In this document: piece by piece, positions 1 to 15,256 of the stretch
How positions within the stretch are numbered: position 1 is the stretch's first letter
Layout of the letters: each line of letters opens with the position of its first letter
From: Agromyces marinus
GTDB taxonomy: Bacteria; Actinomycetota; Actinomycetes; Actinomycetales; Microbacteriaceae
NCBI RefSeq assembly: GCF_021442325.1
Contig: NZ_CP087879.1
Location: 2,542,001-2,606,000, forward strand
Length of the DNA stretch: 64,000 nucleotides
Direction of reading: 5' to 3'
Translations under genes and position numbers: made by a program
Notes under the pieces: model-generated
Database searches by the model: none
Seen by the model: only the letters and a program-made list of their open reading frames with translations
What the model was told of the DNA's origin: nothing

Positions 1-420
1 CTTGGACACGAGCGGATCGGCGAGGACGACGTCGGCGTCGGCCGCGCGCCCGATCACGCCGTGTCCGCGGCGCAGCGGGAACTCGCGCCCGGCGTCCGGA
101 CCCGAGTGCACGTGCATGATCGCGACCGGCGCGTCCGCGGCGGTGGAGCGCGCCGCGGGCGACACGACCGCGGCGTTGAAGCCCGACCCGATCGGCGCGT
201 CGGCCGCGAGCGTGCCGGGATCGAGCACGACCGGTTCGGACGAGGTCGGCGGCGCGACGGCGAGCGTCAGCGGGCCGGGGTGCGAGGGCAGGTGCGCCGC
301 GGCGGGATCGGTGTCGGCGACGGCGCGTGCGATGTCGCCCACGGTGGCCGTGGCATCCGCGGTCACGACGACGTCGGCGCCCGCGCCCGACTGGCGGCGG
401 AGCCCGAGCTTGAGCCTCAC
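1..420 (-). CDS. FHA-FtsK/SpoIIIE-type secretion ATPase, N-terminal part (cut by window edge)
   Basis: Only the first 140 codons lie in the window; the rest continues past base 1. A GTG start at 418-420 overlaps the stop of the upstream RDD-FHA gene (GTGA), so the two are translationally coupled. The N-terminus is a predicted small beta-rich domain beginning VRLKLGLRR. From about residue 100 an FHA-like stretch follows (GREFPLRRGHGVIGRAADAD, then DPLVSK), with the G-R pair that binds phosphothreonine peptides. From memory of the family, this arrangement opens the large FHA-FtsK/SpoIIIE ATPases of actinobacterial type VII-like secretion loci; the ATPase domains themselves are not visible, so the name is an inference from the N-terminus and the RDD-FHA neighbour. 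Confidence 0.62.
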   Translation of the reverse strand, partial: MRLKLGLRRQSGAGADVVVTADATATVGDIARAVADTDPAAAHLPSHPGPLTLAVAPPTSSEPVVLDPGTLAADAPIGSGFNAAVVSPAARSTAADAPVAIMHVHSGPDAGREFPLRRGHGVIGRAADADVVLADPLVSK

Positions 421-1667
421 GGGCGCACCCCCTCGATGCGGAACTCGAGCCCGCCCAGGCGCACCGCGGCGCCCGGAGGAACGTCGCTCGCGACACCGGG
501 TTCGAGCACGTGCTCGGAGCCGTCGGCCGCGACCAGCACGGTGCCGTTGCTGGACCAGCGATCGGTGACGCGGATGCCTCGACCGTCGACCTCGACGGCC
601 GCGTGCGTCTTCGACAGGCCCATGGATGCGTCATCGAGCGGAACGAGGGCGACCGCGAGCGGGTCGGCGTCGGCCGGCGCGGGGCTGCGCCCGAGGAGGG
701 TCGTGCCGGATGCCGGGACCCGAAGCCCGTTCGTGAACACCAGTGTCGCCTCGGGAGCGGCCGCGGCGGGCGAGGCTGCGGGCGCGGCCGCGGCGGGCGA
801 GGCTGCGGGCGCGGCAGCGGCGGGCGCCGGCGGAATCGCGGGAAGTGCGGGCACCCCGGGTGCCTGCGACCCCTGCGCCGGCTGGGCCGGGAGCGGCGGC
901 GGCGTCCACCCGCCGGCGGCCTGCTCGGCGCCCGTCGCGGGCGACGCGACGACGCCCGAGCTCGAGCGGGCGGCGGGGATGAACGTGCGGTCGTCGATGC
1001 CGCGGTCGCTCGCGAGCGACGGCAACGTCTCCCGAGCGGCGCGCGGCGTCGCGTCGAGCGCGCGGCGCGCGTGACGCAGCGCCTTCGCGTCGAACGGATC
1101 GAGCCCGCGGCGCGTGTCGACGACGTAGCATCGGCCGATCCGGTCGAGCCAGCTCCGACCGCGCGCCTCGGGATCCCACAGTCCCGATGCGAAGCACAGG
1201 GCGGGCCCCACGAGCGCGAGCACGACGTTCGAGAGCCAGAGCACGAGCGCTCGCAGCACGACCCGCCAGAACCCGGGTCGTTCGAAGGTCGCGACGTTCA
1301 CCGACCGCAGGCCGAGCGACGCCTTGCCGATCGTGACGCCCTTCCGGCCGTGCAGCGCGAGCTGCACGATCCCGAGCACGGTGAGCAGCACCTGGCCCGC
1401 TGCGACGAGGATCAGCGGACCGGTCAGCGCCGTGGCATCCGGAATCGCTCCCGGCTGCGCCCCGGCGAGCGCTCCGACGAGCCCGGCCAAGCCGATCACG
1501 GCCGGCGTCGCGACCACGGCCCACACGGCCGCGTCGATCGAGAACGCCGCCGAGCGGCGGCCGGCGGATGCCGGGACGAGCCCGAGCGCTGCGGCGTGGC
1601 CGGGGTCGGGGCGGCCGTCAGGTCCGATGCCGGGGACGGGGTCCGCGGGCTGCATCGTGATGCTCAA
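417..1667 (-). CDS. RDD-family membrane protein with C-terminal FHA domain
   Basis: 416 residues. Residues about 30-190 form an RDD domain with hydrophobic helices (SAGRRSAAFSIDAAVW, then GKASLGLRSVNV). An Ala/Pro linker encoded partly by a perfect 27-bp tandem repeat follows, then a C-terminal FHA domain (LLGRSPAPA, DDASMGLSKTHA, DRWSSNGTVL). FHA domains bind phosphothreonine and the RDD part anchors in the membrane, so a membrane scaffold reading Ser/Thr kinase output is likely. I chose the TTG at 1665-1667 because GAGGAG lies six bases upstream; an ATG at 1706 and one at 1655 are alternatives. It is coupled to the FtsK-like gene by a GTGA overlap, which supports a role in a type VII-like secretion locus. 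Confidence 0.8.
   Translation of the reverse strand: MSITMQPADPVPGIGPDGRPDPGHAAALGLVPASAGRRSAAFSIDAAVWAVVATPAVIGLAGLVGALAGAQPGAIPDATALTGPLILVAAGQVLLTVLGIVQLALHGRKGVTIGKASLGLRSVNVATFERPGFWRVVLRALVLWLSNVVLALVGPALCFASGLWDPEARGRSWLDRIGRCYVVDTRRGLDPFDAKALRHARRALDATPRAARETLPSLASDRGIDDRTFIPAARSSSGVVASPATGAEQAAGGWTPPPLPAQPAQGSQAPGVPALPAIPPAPAAAAPAASPAAAAPAASPAAAAPEATLVFTNGLRVPASGTTLLGRSPAPADADPLAVALVPLDDASMGLSKTHAAVEVDGRGIRVTDRWSSNGTVLVAADGSEHVLEPGVASDVPPGAAVRLGGLEFRIEGVRP
757..825. repeat. 27-bp tandem repeat inside RDD-FHA gene
   Basis: Two perfect 27-bp copies (757-783, 784-810) and a 15-bp degenerate third copy (811-825). The length is a multiple of three, so each copy adds nine Ala/Pro/Ser residues to the linker between the RDD and FHA domains and copy-number change would stay in frame. 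Confidence 0.9.
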
Positions 1668-1787
1668 CTGCGCTCCTCGGGTGTGCAGGGTCAGGGAGCC
1701 ACCCAAGCAGGCCGGGTGCGCCGTGTCGATGGGGAGCGCTCACCAGGGAGCGCGCCCGGCATCGAGCGTACCGGCGGATTCCGCGGG

Positions 1788-2858
1788 TCAGTGCGTCCGA
1801 GTCACCGGCTGCGGCCCCTCCGCGATCATCCGGTCGTACTCCTCGCGTTCGCGGATGTTCCGGTCGGTGACGGTGCGGCCGTGACTGGCGATCCACCCTC
1901 CGAACCAGATCGGCATCTCGCGCGCGACGATGAACGCGATGATCGCGTACGGGTCGAGCCAGCGTTCGCGGATGAACTGCGCGGCCTCGGACGGGGTGAA
2001 GTTCCACGCCTGGACCGTGAGCAGCGCGCCGCCGATGTAGGCGAAGTAGACGATCACCCCGACCGCGAGCCCGAACACCGCCCAGGTCCACCACGCGGAC
2101 CGGTTGAGGATGGCGGCCAGCAGGGCGAAGCCGAGGAGGAAGAGGACCACCGGGACCCAGAACACCGCCTGACCGGTGAACTGGACGAAGATGCGCCCCG
2201 CGTCGGCCGAGCCGTGCTGGCCGAGGATCACGAGGTACGACGCGCCCGCGTAGAGCGCCGCGAACGCGACCGTCGCGATGAGCCCGACGAGCACGCCGAA
2301 CCCGCGGTTTCCCCGCTCGCGCGGCGGTGCCGGTGCCTGGACGTAGACGGTCTGCGGCGCGGGCGGCGCGGGCGGGGCTGGTGCGGTCGGCGTCGCCTCC
2401 TCGGCCATGGGCGGCACGAACGTCTCCCGCCGCACCTCATCGGCACGGACCGGTTCGGGGTGCTCCTCGGCGTCGGCCTCCGCGGCGGTCTCGGCCGCAA
2501 CCGCGGTCTCGGCCGGCACCGCGGTCTCGTCCTCGACCGGAGGATGCTCCGTCCGAGCCCGCTCGACCGCGGCATCCAGTTCGGAGGGCTCCCGTGCGGA
2601 ATCCGCCTCCCACGCGGTGTCGGCCGGGACGTCTCGTCCGGTGTCGTGCGCGTCGGCATCGGCGGGCGAGGCTGCGAGGGGCTCAGTTCCTGCCGGCGCA
2701 TCCGCCTCGTCGGCGGGCTTGGCCTCGGGCCGCCCGGGCGCGGTGCCCGTCTCGGGCTCCGGCTCGGTGCCCGCGCCGGCATCCGTGGTTGCGTCGTGGC
2801 CCGCGTCGCCGTCGACCTGGTCGCGGTCCGGCTCGGATCCGGGAGTCGTGCTGCTCAT
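1788..2858 (-). CDS. Unidentified membrane protein with long acidic N-terminal region
   Basis: 356 residues; I do not recognise a family. The first 190 residues are low-complexity and rich in Glu, Asp, Ala and Pro, with short repeats of the TAVAAETA kind, and look disordered. Four hydrophobic segments follow between about 195 and 320 (FGVLVGLIATVAFAALYAG, FWVPVVLFLLGFALLAAIL, WAVFGLAVGVIVYFAYIGG and a segment near IIAFIVA). The C-terminus is short and charged. The ATG at 2858 has a strong GGAAGGAGC Shine-Dalgarno sequence. It sits 120 bp upstream of the RDD-FHA gene on the same strand, so it may belong to the secretion locus, but nothing in the protein itself proves that. Confidence 0.8.
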   Translation of the reverse strand: MSSTTPGSEPDRDQVDGDAGHDATTDAGAGTEPEPETGTAPGRPEAKPADEADAPAGTEPLAASPADADAHDTGRDVPADTAWEADSAREPSELDAAVERARTEHPPVEDETAVPAETAVAAETAAEADAEEHPEPVRADEVRRETFVPPMAEEATPTAPAPPAPPAPQTVYVQAPAPPRERGNRGFGVLVGLIATVAFAALYAGASYLVILGQHGSADAGRIFVQFTGQAVFWVPVVLFLLGFALLAAILNRSAWWTWAVFGLAVGVIVYFAYIGGALLTVQAWNFTPSEAAQFIRERWLDPYAIIAFIVAREMPIWFGGWIASHGRTVTDRNIREREEYDRMIAEGPQPVTRTH

Positions 2859-2958
2859 CGTCCGCTCCTTCCGGGCGGGAGCGACCGCCCGTGGTGCGGC
2901 TCACACTAGCAACGCACCCGGACGCCGCCGGGAGGCGCGCGGAACGCCGTGTCGGCGC

Positions 2959-3630
2959 TCAGCCGCCGAGGACCGCCGTGACGATGTCGAGCGTGTACCC
3001 GCTCACGGCCGGTCCGTCCCACCGGGTGGCGATCCAGATGCCGTCGCGCAGGAAGTGCGACTCGCCGGCGAGTCCGAAGTTCCCTTCCCATTCGGCGATG
3101 CACCGGGTGCCGCCAAGTTCCTCGTAGCACTCCATGCCCGCGTTCTGGAACGCTGCGACGGTCGACTCGGCCTGCCCACCGTCGAGGCTCGCGATGCTCG
3201 TGACGAGCCCGTCGCGACCGTCGCCGCCGTCCGGCGGCAGCCAGGCGCACGTGGCCTGCGACGTCTCCTGGAGGATCGGCAACGCGCCGGCGTCATCCGT
3301 GCCGAAGAGCGCCGGGGCGCCGTCGGCGGTCGACCACTCGGGGTTCAGCACGTAGTCGGGGGCGAACTCCGCCGACCAGTCGAACGTGTAGATCGCGGTG
3401 CAGTCCTCGGGGATGCGCTCGTCGCGCACGGGCTCGGGGGTCGGCACGACGACCGGCGCGGGCGCGGCATCCGTCGCCGGAGACGGTCGGGACGCCGTCT
3501 CGGCGACGGGCGCGGCGGGCGCGGGCGCCATGAGCACGCCGACCAGTGCGACCGCGGCGACGACCAGCACGATCACGGCGGTCGCGAGCCACGTGGACGG
3601 GCGGCGGAAGACGGGGACGTCGTCGGGCAT
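2959..3630 (-). CDS. Unidentified membrane-anchored extracytoplasmic protein
   Basis: 223 residues. A single N-terminal membrane segment (about residues 14-34, TWLATAVIVLVVAAVALVGV) is followed by an Ala/Pro/Thr-rich spacer and a compact domain with four or five cysteines (IPEDCTAIY, SQATCAWL, MECYEELGGTRC) that could form disulfides outside the cell. It resembles the small anchored proteins common in Microbacteriaceae, but no function can be assigned. The ATG has GGAG five bases upstream, and a TAGTAT -10 hexamer lies about 45 bp before the start. It precedes the acidic membrane protein on the same strand by 100 bp. Confidence 0.78.
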   Translation of the reverse strand: MPDDVPVFRRPSTWLATAVIVLVVAAVALVGVLMAPAPAAPVAETASRPSPATDAAPAPVVVPTPEPVRDERIPEDCTAIYTFDWSAEFAPDYVLNPEWSTADGAPALFGTDDAGALPILQETSQATCAWLPPDGGDGRDGLVTSIASLDGGQAESTVAAFQNAGMECYEELGGTRCIAEWEGNFGLAGESHFLRDGIWIATRWDGPAVSGYTLDIVTAVLGG

Positions 3631-3673
3631 GTGAACTCCGGATCGCGGATCGGGGAGGGAGGCGACCGGCGAG

Positions 3674-3679
3674 ATACTA
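3674..3679 (-). promoter_or_regulatory. Candidate -10 for the anchored protein gene at 2959-3630
   Basis: TAGTAT on the minus strand about 45 bp before the start; the matching -35 region (around TGACGG) is weak. Confidence 0.35.
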
Positions 3680-3741
3680 GCGGCCCGACCTGAGTGCCGT
3701 CATCAGCCCGTTCGGAGACGGCACCGCCCCGAACGACGAGA

Positions 3742-3804
3742 ACGGGCCCCGGATCGCTCCGGGGCCCGTCGACGGGTGAGGGCGGCGCCGAGGCGCCGCC
3801 CTCA
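3742..3804 (-). terminator. Double-hairpin terminator after rpoC
   Basis: Two consecutive perfect hairpins follow the rpoC stop: 3777-3804 (13-bp stem, 2-nt loop) and 3742-3769 (12-bp stem, loop of 4). On the rpoC strand the second stem is followed by TTCTCGTCGTT, a weak U-rich tail. Confidence 0.8.
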
Positions 3805-3810
3805 CGCCGG

Positions 3811-7713
<3,903 letters not shown>

Positions 7714-7757
7714 TTTCTCTCCTAGATTCCTGAAGTCGTTCTCGTATGCCTGGCGAA

Positions 7758-11249
<3,492 letters not shown>

Positions 11250-11265
11250 GGAAATGACCTCCATA

Positions 11266-11347
11266 GCCCCGTGCGGGGCAGGTTCACTGTCGGTGGTGGT
11301 GGAGTTGACCCCTCAGACATGGTGATGTGCCGGAGAATCCGACACAT
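11266..11347 (-). promoter_or_regulatory. Two hairpins in the rpoB leader RNA
   Basis: Read as minus-strand RNA: a 10-bp stem with one G-U pair and a 3-nt loop at 11325-11347, and a GC-only hairpin (GCCCC/GGGGC, 4-nt loop) at 11266-11279, which ends only three bases before the rpoB Shine-Dalgarno sequence. The second could modulate ribosome access. Confidence 0.5.
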
Positions 11348-11435
11348 GGAGCCGACCGCAATATGAAGGCAGAGTGGGTCTGGGAGCGCAAAGGTCAAGC
11401 ATAGAGCGGATGCCGCGCCGTGTCCAGTTCGTTTC

Positions 11436-11464
11436 TTGATTTGTCGCTCCCTCTCAGGTATAAC
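11436..11464 (+). promoter_or_regulatory. Sigma-70-type promoter for the operon starting at 11592
   Basis: TTGATT (11436-11441), a 17-bp spacer, then TATAAC (11459-11464). This is the best consensus promoter in the window. Initiation near 11471 would give a leader of about 120 nt. Confidence 0.65.
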
Positions 11465-11490
11465 CCGCGCGTCCGTCGCGGTTCGCCCTT

Positions 11491-11534
11491 CCGGGCGCCG
11501 TCGGCGCCCGGCCCATGGGGATGGCTGCCCATGG
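11491..11534 (+). promoter_or_regulatory. Leader hairpins upstream of the 11592 operon
   Basis: A perfect 9-bp stem with 3-nt loop (11491-11499 with 11503-11511) and a 7-bp stem with 8-nt loop (11513-11519 with 11528-11534) lie between the promoter and the first gene. No known riboswitch consensus was recognised. Confidence 0.4.
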
Positions 11535-11591
11535 ATGCCGCCCGCGCGATCCCGCTACCGTGACCTCTCGGATACGAAGAGGGAGGCCCCC

Positions 11592-11888
11592 ATGAGCGAC
11601 GTCGTGGTCAGCTACAGCCGGTTGTCGAGGCTCGACCGGAAGCTGCGCGCCATCACGGCCGAGCTCGAGGGAGCGGCCACGCGCGCCGACGTGCTCGAGG
11701 GCGCGATCGGCGACCCGTTCGGGCGGAACGAGCTGCGCGAGGCCGTGGAGGACTTCGAGGACCGCTGGAACAACCGTCGCAAGAACCTCGCAGCGGATGT
11801 CGCGAACGTGCAGGAGCACGTGCACGGCGTCCTCGAGGGCTTCCGCGCCTGGGACCGCGAGACCGCGGCCGGGTTCGAGGCGGACTGA
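11592..11888 (+). CDS. Small helical WXG100-sized protein
   Basis: 98 residues, cytoplasmic or secreted without a signal peptide, predicted to be two long helices. The length and the charged helix-turn-helix layout resemble WXG100/EspC-type proteins of type VII secretion, but the central motif reads DRWNNRRK, so the diagnostic W-x-G is absent and the family is inferred from size and context only. The ATG at 11592 has GAGGGAGG upstream. It heads a five-gene plus-strand operon and is followed 65 bp later by a larger protein with a helical N-terminus, the usual substrate-partner order in such loci. Confidence 0.7.
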   Translation: MSDVVVSYSRLSRLDRKLRAITAELEGAATRADVLEGAIGDPFGRNELREAVEDFEDRWNNRRKNLAADVANVQEHVHGVLEGFRAWDRETAAGFEAD

Positions 11889-11953
11889 CCGCCCGAACCC
11901 GAGCGCCCGCCGCCCGCGTCCCACCTGACCCGACCCACCCGGAGGACTCGAAC

Positions 11954-13144
11954 ATGCACCCGACCTCACCGCGCGGCCGTGCCATCCGTCACCTGCACGG
12001 CGATGCGTCGACGATCGTCTCGCGCGGCGACCAGATCGAGCGACTCGGCGACGACATGATCGAATCCGCCGCGCTGCTGCGCGACATCGCCGACGGCGCG
12101 GCGGGCCAGCGGGGGCTCGCGATGGACGAGCTGCGCGAGGTGGTCGGCGAGGTGCACGTCGAGCTCCGCCGCGCCGGCGAGATGTACCGGCCGACGGGTC
12201 CGGTCGTGCGCGACTACGGCACCGCCGTCGCAGAGATCAAGCCGCGCCTCGACACCCGCGCCGACGCGTGCGAGGAACTCTGGCAGGACTACCTCCGCGC
12301 ACCCGGGTATCGCGAGGGCGAGCGCCCGTCGTTCCTCACGGCCGTCGACGCCGACGGCTCGGAGGCCGCCGACCAGCGCGCCCTGGACCGCGGCAAGGAA
12401 GCCGCCTACGACGACTGGCTCGCCGAGGCGCAGGCGTTCGACCGCGAGTACGACACGTGGGAGGACGCGTTCGAGCATGCCGCGCGCAACGTCGGCGACG
12501 TGCTCGACGGCCGGATCGAGGACGGCTTCTGGGACCGCGTCGACGGGTTCGTCGCCGGAGCGCTCGAAGTGCTCAAGGTCGTCGGCATCGCCCTGTTCAT
12601 CGCGTCGATCATCGTCGGCGGCCCGCTCGTCGCAGCGCTCTCCGCGATCGTCGCCGTCGCGACCCTCGTGCTCACCGTGTACCAGAAGGCGCGCGGCGAC
12701 ACCGGCTGGAAGGAGGTGATCCTGGCGGGCATCGCGGTGATCCCCTTCGGCAGTCTCGGCAAACTCGGCTCGCGCGGGTTCGCCGACGGCGTGCTCGGCG
12801 GGCTGGTCACGAGAGCCGGGCGCAGCGCCATCCGCTCGGAGGTCGGGGCCGTCTTCGGCTCGGGCAGCGCCGCCTTCCGATTCACGGGCTCGGGCGTCGA
12901 GGCCCTCCGCAACGGGTTCTCCCACGCGGTCCGCAACCACGGCACCGACGGTCGTCTCGTGGATTCGCTCGCGCGGTTCTTCACGGGCAAGGCCTCGGGC
13001 GCGCTCGCGTCGGGCAAGCCGGCCGACATCGTGGTCTCGACGCTCTGGACCCACCTCGGCCGGATCAACACGGGGCTGTCGTGGGGCACCGGTCAGGGCC
13101 TCTGGAGCCGGGCGTACGACGGCGTCGTCGGTACCGGTCGATAG
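11954..13144 (+). CDS. Unidentified 396-residue protein, helical N-terminus plus membrane segments
   Basis: 396 residues with no signal peptide. Residues 1-200 are predicted helical and acidic (GDQIERLGDDMIESAALLRD) and resemble the elongated helical N-termini of large type VII substrates. Two hydrophobic stretches follow at about 208-245 (LKVVGIALFIASIIVGGPLV, ALSAIVAVATLVLTVY), and a Gly/Ala/Ser-rich C-terminal 130 residues has no motif I recognise. The ATG at 11954 has CCGGAGGA upstream. Alternatives are a membrane-inserted toxin carrier or a structural component; no nuclease or other toxin signature is visible. Confidence 0.72.
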   Translation: MHPTSPRGRAIRHLHGDASTIVSRGDQIERLGDDMIESAALLRDIADGAAGQRGLAMDELREVVGEVHVELRRAGEMYRPTGPVVRDYGTAVAEIKPRLDTRADACEELWQDYLRAPGYREGERPSFLTAVDADGSEAADQRALDRGKEAAYDDWLAEAQAFDREYDTWEDAFEHAARNVGDVLDGRIEDGFWDRVDGFVAGALEVLKVVGIALFIASIIVGGPLVAALSAIVAVATLVLTVYQKARGDTGWKEVILAGIAVIPFGSLGKLGSRGFADGVLGGLVTRAGRSAIRSEVGAVFGSGSAAFRFTGSGVEALRNGFSHAVRNHGTDGRLVDSLARFFTGKASGALASGKPADIVVSTLWTHLGRINTGLSWGTGQGLWSRAYDGVVGTGR

Positions 13145-13147
13145 GCT
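13142..13147 (+). promoter_or_regulatory. -10 element (leaderless) for 13154
   Basis: TAGGCT ends six bases before the ATG at 13154, so this gene may have its own transcript inside the operon. Confidence 0.5.
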
Positions 13148-13153
13148 CGCCTG

Positions 13154-13780
13154 ATGACCGAGAGCCTGCGCGAGGCCCTGGGCGCAGCCCGCGACCCCGA
13201 GTTCACGATGATGCTGCCCGAGGGCTGGTCGCGCCTCGGAGCCGACGAGGAATCGCGCGACCGCCTGCTCGCCGACGTGCGCGCACGGCTGCTCGCCGCG
13301 CACCGGCCCGACCTGTGGGCGGCCGCCAGGTCGTCGATCGCGAACGCGTTCGAGTCGCTGCGGCGCGCGGGCGGCATCGCCGTCATGATGCAGACCTCGA
13401 GCGGCGACGGCGTGCCGTTCGTCCCGGCGTCGGTGACGGCGTCGATCCAGACCGGGCCCGACGGCACGACGCTCGACGAGTTCGTCTCCGGCCTCATCTC
13501 GCGCGGAGCGACGCCGCTCGGCGACGACAAGCGCTTCATCCGGCTCGAGGAGCGCGAGATGCGCGTCGAGGACGGCGTACGTCTCGGCGTGACGACTGTC
13601 CGCTACCTGACGCCCGTTCCCGGGAGCCGGCGCCACCGGGCGCTGCTGCTGACGGCGGTGCTCCCCCACGAACCCGACACTCCGGAAGACGACCCGCTGC
13701 TGGTCTCGACGCGATTCACGATCGACGCCCACGTCGCGACGCTGCGGTGGCTGCCCCCGGCCGAGGGGCGTCGCGCATGA
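13154..13780 (+). CDS. Unidentified 208-residue operon protein
   Basis: 208 residues, soluble, no signal peptide, no family recognised. It opens with a helix, then MMLPEGWSRLG, and its C-terminal half alternates short hydrophobic strands (GVTTVRYLTPVPG, HRALLLTAVLP, LLVSTRFTID), a pattern like the PsbP/Mog1-type alpha-beta folds used by small secretion partners. It starts nine bases after the 396-residue gene and overlaps the next gene by four bases (ATGA), so it is translated with it. A role as chaperone or immunity-like partner of the upstream protein is only a guess. Confidence 0.72.
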   Translation: MTESLREALGAARDPEFTMMLPEGWSRLGADEESRDRLLADVRARLLAAHRPDLWAAARSSIANAFESLRRAGGIAVMMQTSSGDGVPFVPASVTASIQTGPDGTTLDEFVSGLISRGATPLGDDKRFIRLEEREMRVEDGVRLGVTTVRYLTPVPGSRRHRALLLTAVLPHEPDTPEDDPLLVSTRFTIDAHVATLRWLPPAEGRRA

Positions 13781-14433
13781 GCGGCGACCGGCTGTTCGCA
13801 GAGGTCGCCGACCGGTGGGTCGAGATCCCGGCGGGACTCGCCGACTCCTCGACGACTCCCGGGGGCGAGACGGACCGCACCGCATGGCTCCGGGCGGCGT
13901 CGGAGCAGGTGCGCGCGCTCGGTGCCGCATGGCCGGATGACACGACCGAACTCGTGCCGACGCTCCTCGAGCACGCCCTCGCCGAGCGCGGCGACGAGCA
14001 CCTGGTGCTGACGTACTGGCCCGAGGCCGTGCCGATGCCCGCGACCGTGCGGGTCGCGGTGCTCGCCTCGCCCGGGCGCTCGGCCGTCGCCGCCGAACTG
14101 CGCGCGAACCCGTCGGCGCACATCGAGCACGTCGACGGCGCGCGCCTCGGCCCCGGCGTCGAGTGGGTGCACGGCGGTGCCCTCCCGGAGCAGCCGGGCG
14201 AGCAGCTCATCGGCACGCAGACCTGCTTCACCGATGACGACACGATGGTGCTCGTGACCCTCGAACCGACCCTTCCGCCCCTGCTGCCGCACGTGATCGA
14301 CGCGGTGCGCGAGCTGGCGCGCACCCTCGAACGCGTGCGCGACGATCGGCCCTGGGTCGCGCTCGCGCTCCCGGAGGACGTCGCCACGCGGGCCGACGTC
14401 GAAGCGTGGCAGGCGGCGGAGCCCGAGGCGTGA
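13777..14433 (+). CDS. Unidentified 218-residue operon protein, possibly related to its upstream neighbour
   Basis: 218 residues, soluble and acidic, no signal peptide. Short strands (LVLTYWPEAVPM, VRVAVLASPG, DDTMVLVTLEPTLPPLLPHV) and a final helix recall the layout of the 208-residue protein before it, so the two may be divergent copies; sequence identity is low by eye. The ATG is embedded in the previous stop (ATGA), and the last codon overlaps the next GTG start (GTGA), giving tight translational coupling. No catalytic motif is visible and I do not assign a function. Confidence 0.72.
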   Translation: MSGDRLFAEVADRWVEIPAGLADSSTTPGGETDRTAWLRAASEQVRALGAAWPDDTTELVPTLLEHALAERGDEHLVLTYWPEAVPMPATVRVAVLASPGRSAVAAELRANPSAHIEHVDGARLGPGVEWVHGGALPEQPGEQLIGTQTCFTDDDTMVLVTLEPTLPPLLPHVIDAVRELARTLERVRDDRPWVALALPEDVATRADVEAWQAAEPEA

Positions 14434-15236
14434 CCCGGGTCCCGAGCGCAGCGGACTGGGTCCGGACGCTGCCACGCGGTGCCCGCGTGGATTGGGACGA
14501 ACTCGAGGCGCACGTGCTGCGCGAGCACCCGGCGGCGCTGCGGGAGCTCGGTCCGGCGGCCGCGGGCGTGCGAACGGCCGGACGCGGCATCCGCTTCGCG
14601 CTGGGTGCGGGCATCGTGGCGGCGACGCTCATCGCGGTGCCGCTGCTCGCGGCGCCGCTCGTCGGGCTCGCGGTGCTCGTGGGCGATCCGTGGGGCATCC
14701 GCGACGTCGACGGCCGCTTCGCGATCCCGTTCGCGGGCGCGTCGCTCGTGATCGCCGGCGTCGTCGCCTCGGTCCTGCTCGTGCGCGCGGCGCGGGGGCG
14801 CCCGGACTCGGGCGGGATCGGCGCGATCACGGCCCTGCTCGGCGTGCTCATCGCGATCGGCACCGCGCTCGTGGGCGCCCGGCAGGACGTTCCCGGCTGG
14901 GCGGCGTGGACCGTGCTCGCGCTGGTCGTCGCCGGGCTCGGCGCTGCGGTGACGGTGCGCTCGCGCCGCGCGGTGCCGCCGGCGGACGGGCGCGGCGCGC
15001 CCGCGGCCGCGCCCGGACCCGCGCCGGTCGCCGGTCGGTCGGATGCGGGAGACGACCTCGACCGGCGGGCCCGGCTGGATGCCGCGATCTCGTCGATCCC
15101 GGCCGATGCGCGCGAGCACCTGCTCGCCGATCGTCGCCGTGCGATCGAATGGCTGCGCCTCCAGGGCACGATCTCGCCGGACGTCGCGGCGCGGGCGCTG
15201 CGCGCCCCGCTGGGCAGGTCGTCGACCGCGGTCTGA
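14430..15236 (+). CDS. Unidentified multi-pass membrane protein, last gene of the operon
   Basis: 268 residues from the GTG at 14430 that overlaps the previous stop. A soluble N-terminal 60 residues (VDWDELEAHVLREHPAALRE) leads into four hydrophobic segments between about 65 and 185 (FALGAGIVAATLIAVPLLAA, FAGASLVIAGVVASVLLV, IGAITALLGVLIAIGTALV, WTVLALVVAGLGAAVTV). A Pro/Ala linker and a C-terminal helical segment of about 60 residues end the protein. It closes the five-gene unit; the next genes are of a different kind. It could anchor the other products at the membrane, but that is inference. Confidence 0.75.
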   Translation: MTRVPSAADWVRTLPRGARVDWDELEAHVLREHPAALRELGPAAAGVRTAGRGIRFALGAGIVAATLIAVPLLAAPLVGLAVLVGDPWGIRDVDGRFAIPFAGASLVIAGVVASVLLVRAARGRPDSGGIGAITALLGVLIAIGTALVGARQDVPGWAAWTVLALVVAGLGAAVTVRSRRAVPPADGRGAPAAAPGPAPVAGRSDAGDDLDRRARLDAAISSIPADAREHLLADRRRAIEWLRLQGTISPDVAARALRAPLGRSSTAV

Positions 15237-15256
15237 GCCCGTGGGACGATGAGGGC

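Larger units (their letters stand above)
11250..11591. other. 342-bp divergent intergenic region between rpoB and the plus-strand operon
   Basis: Holds the rpoB leader on the minus side, with hairpins at 11266-11279 and 11325-11347, and a sigma-70-like promoter plus two leader hairpins on the plus side. For rpoB I see a TTGACC at 11393-11398 (minus) but no acceptable -10 at 16-18 bp from it, so its promoter is not assigned. No gene is visible here. Confidence 0.8.

Noticed and set aside
11360-11398. rpoB promoter made of TTGACC and CATATT
   Set aside because: The spacing is 27 bp, far from the 16-18 bp a sigma-70 promoter needs.
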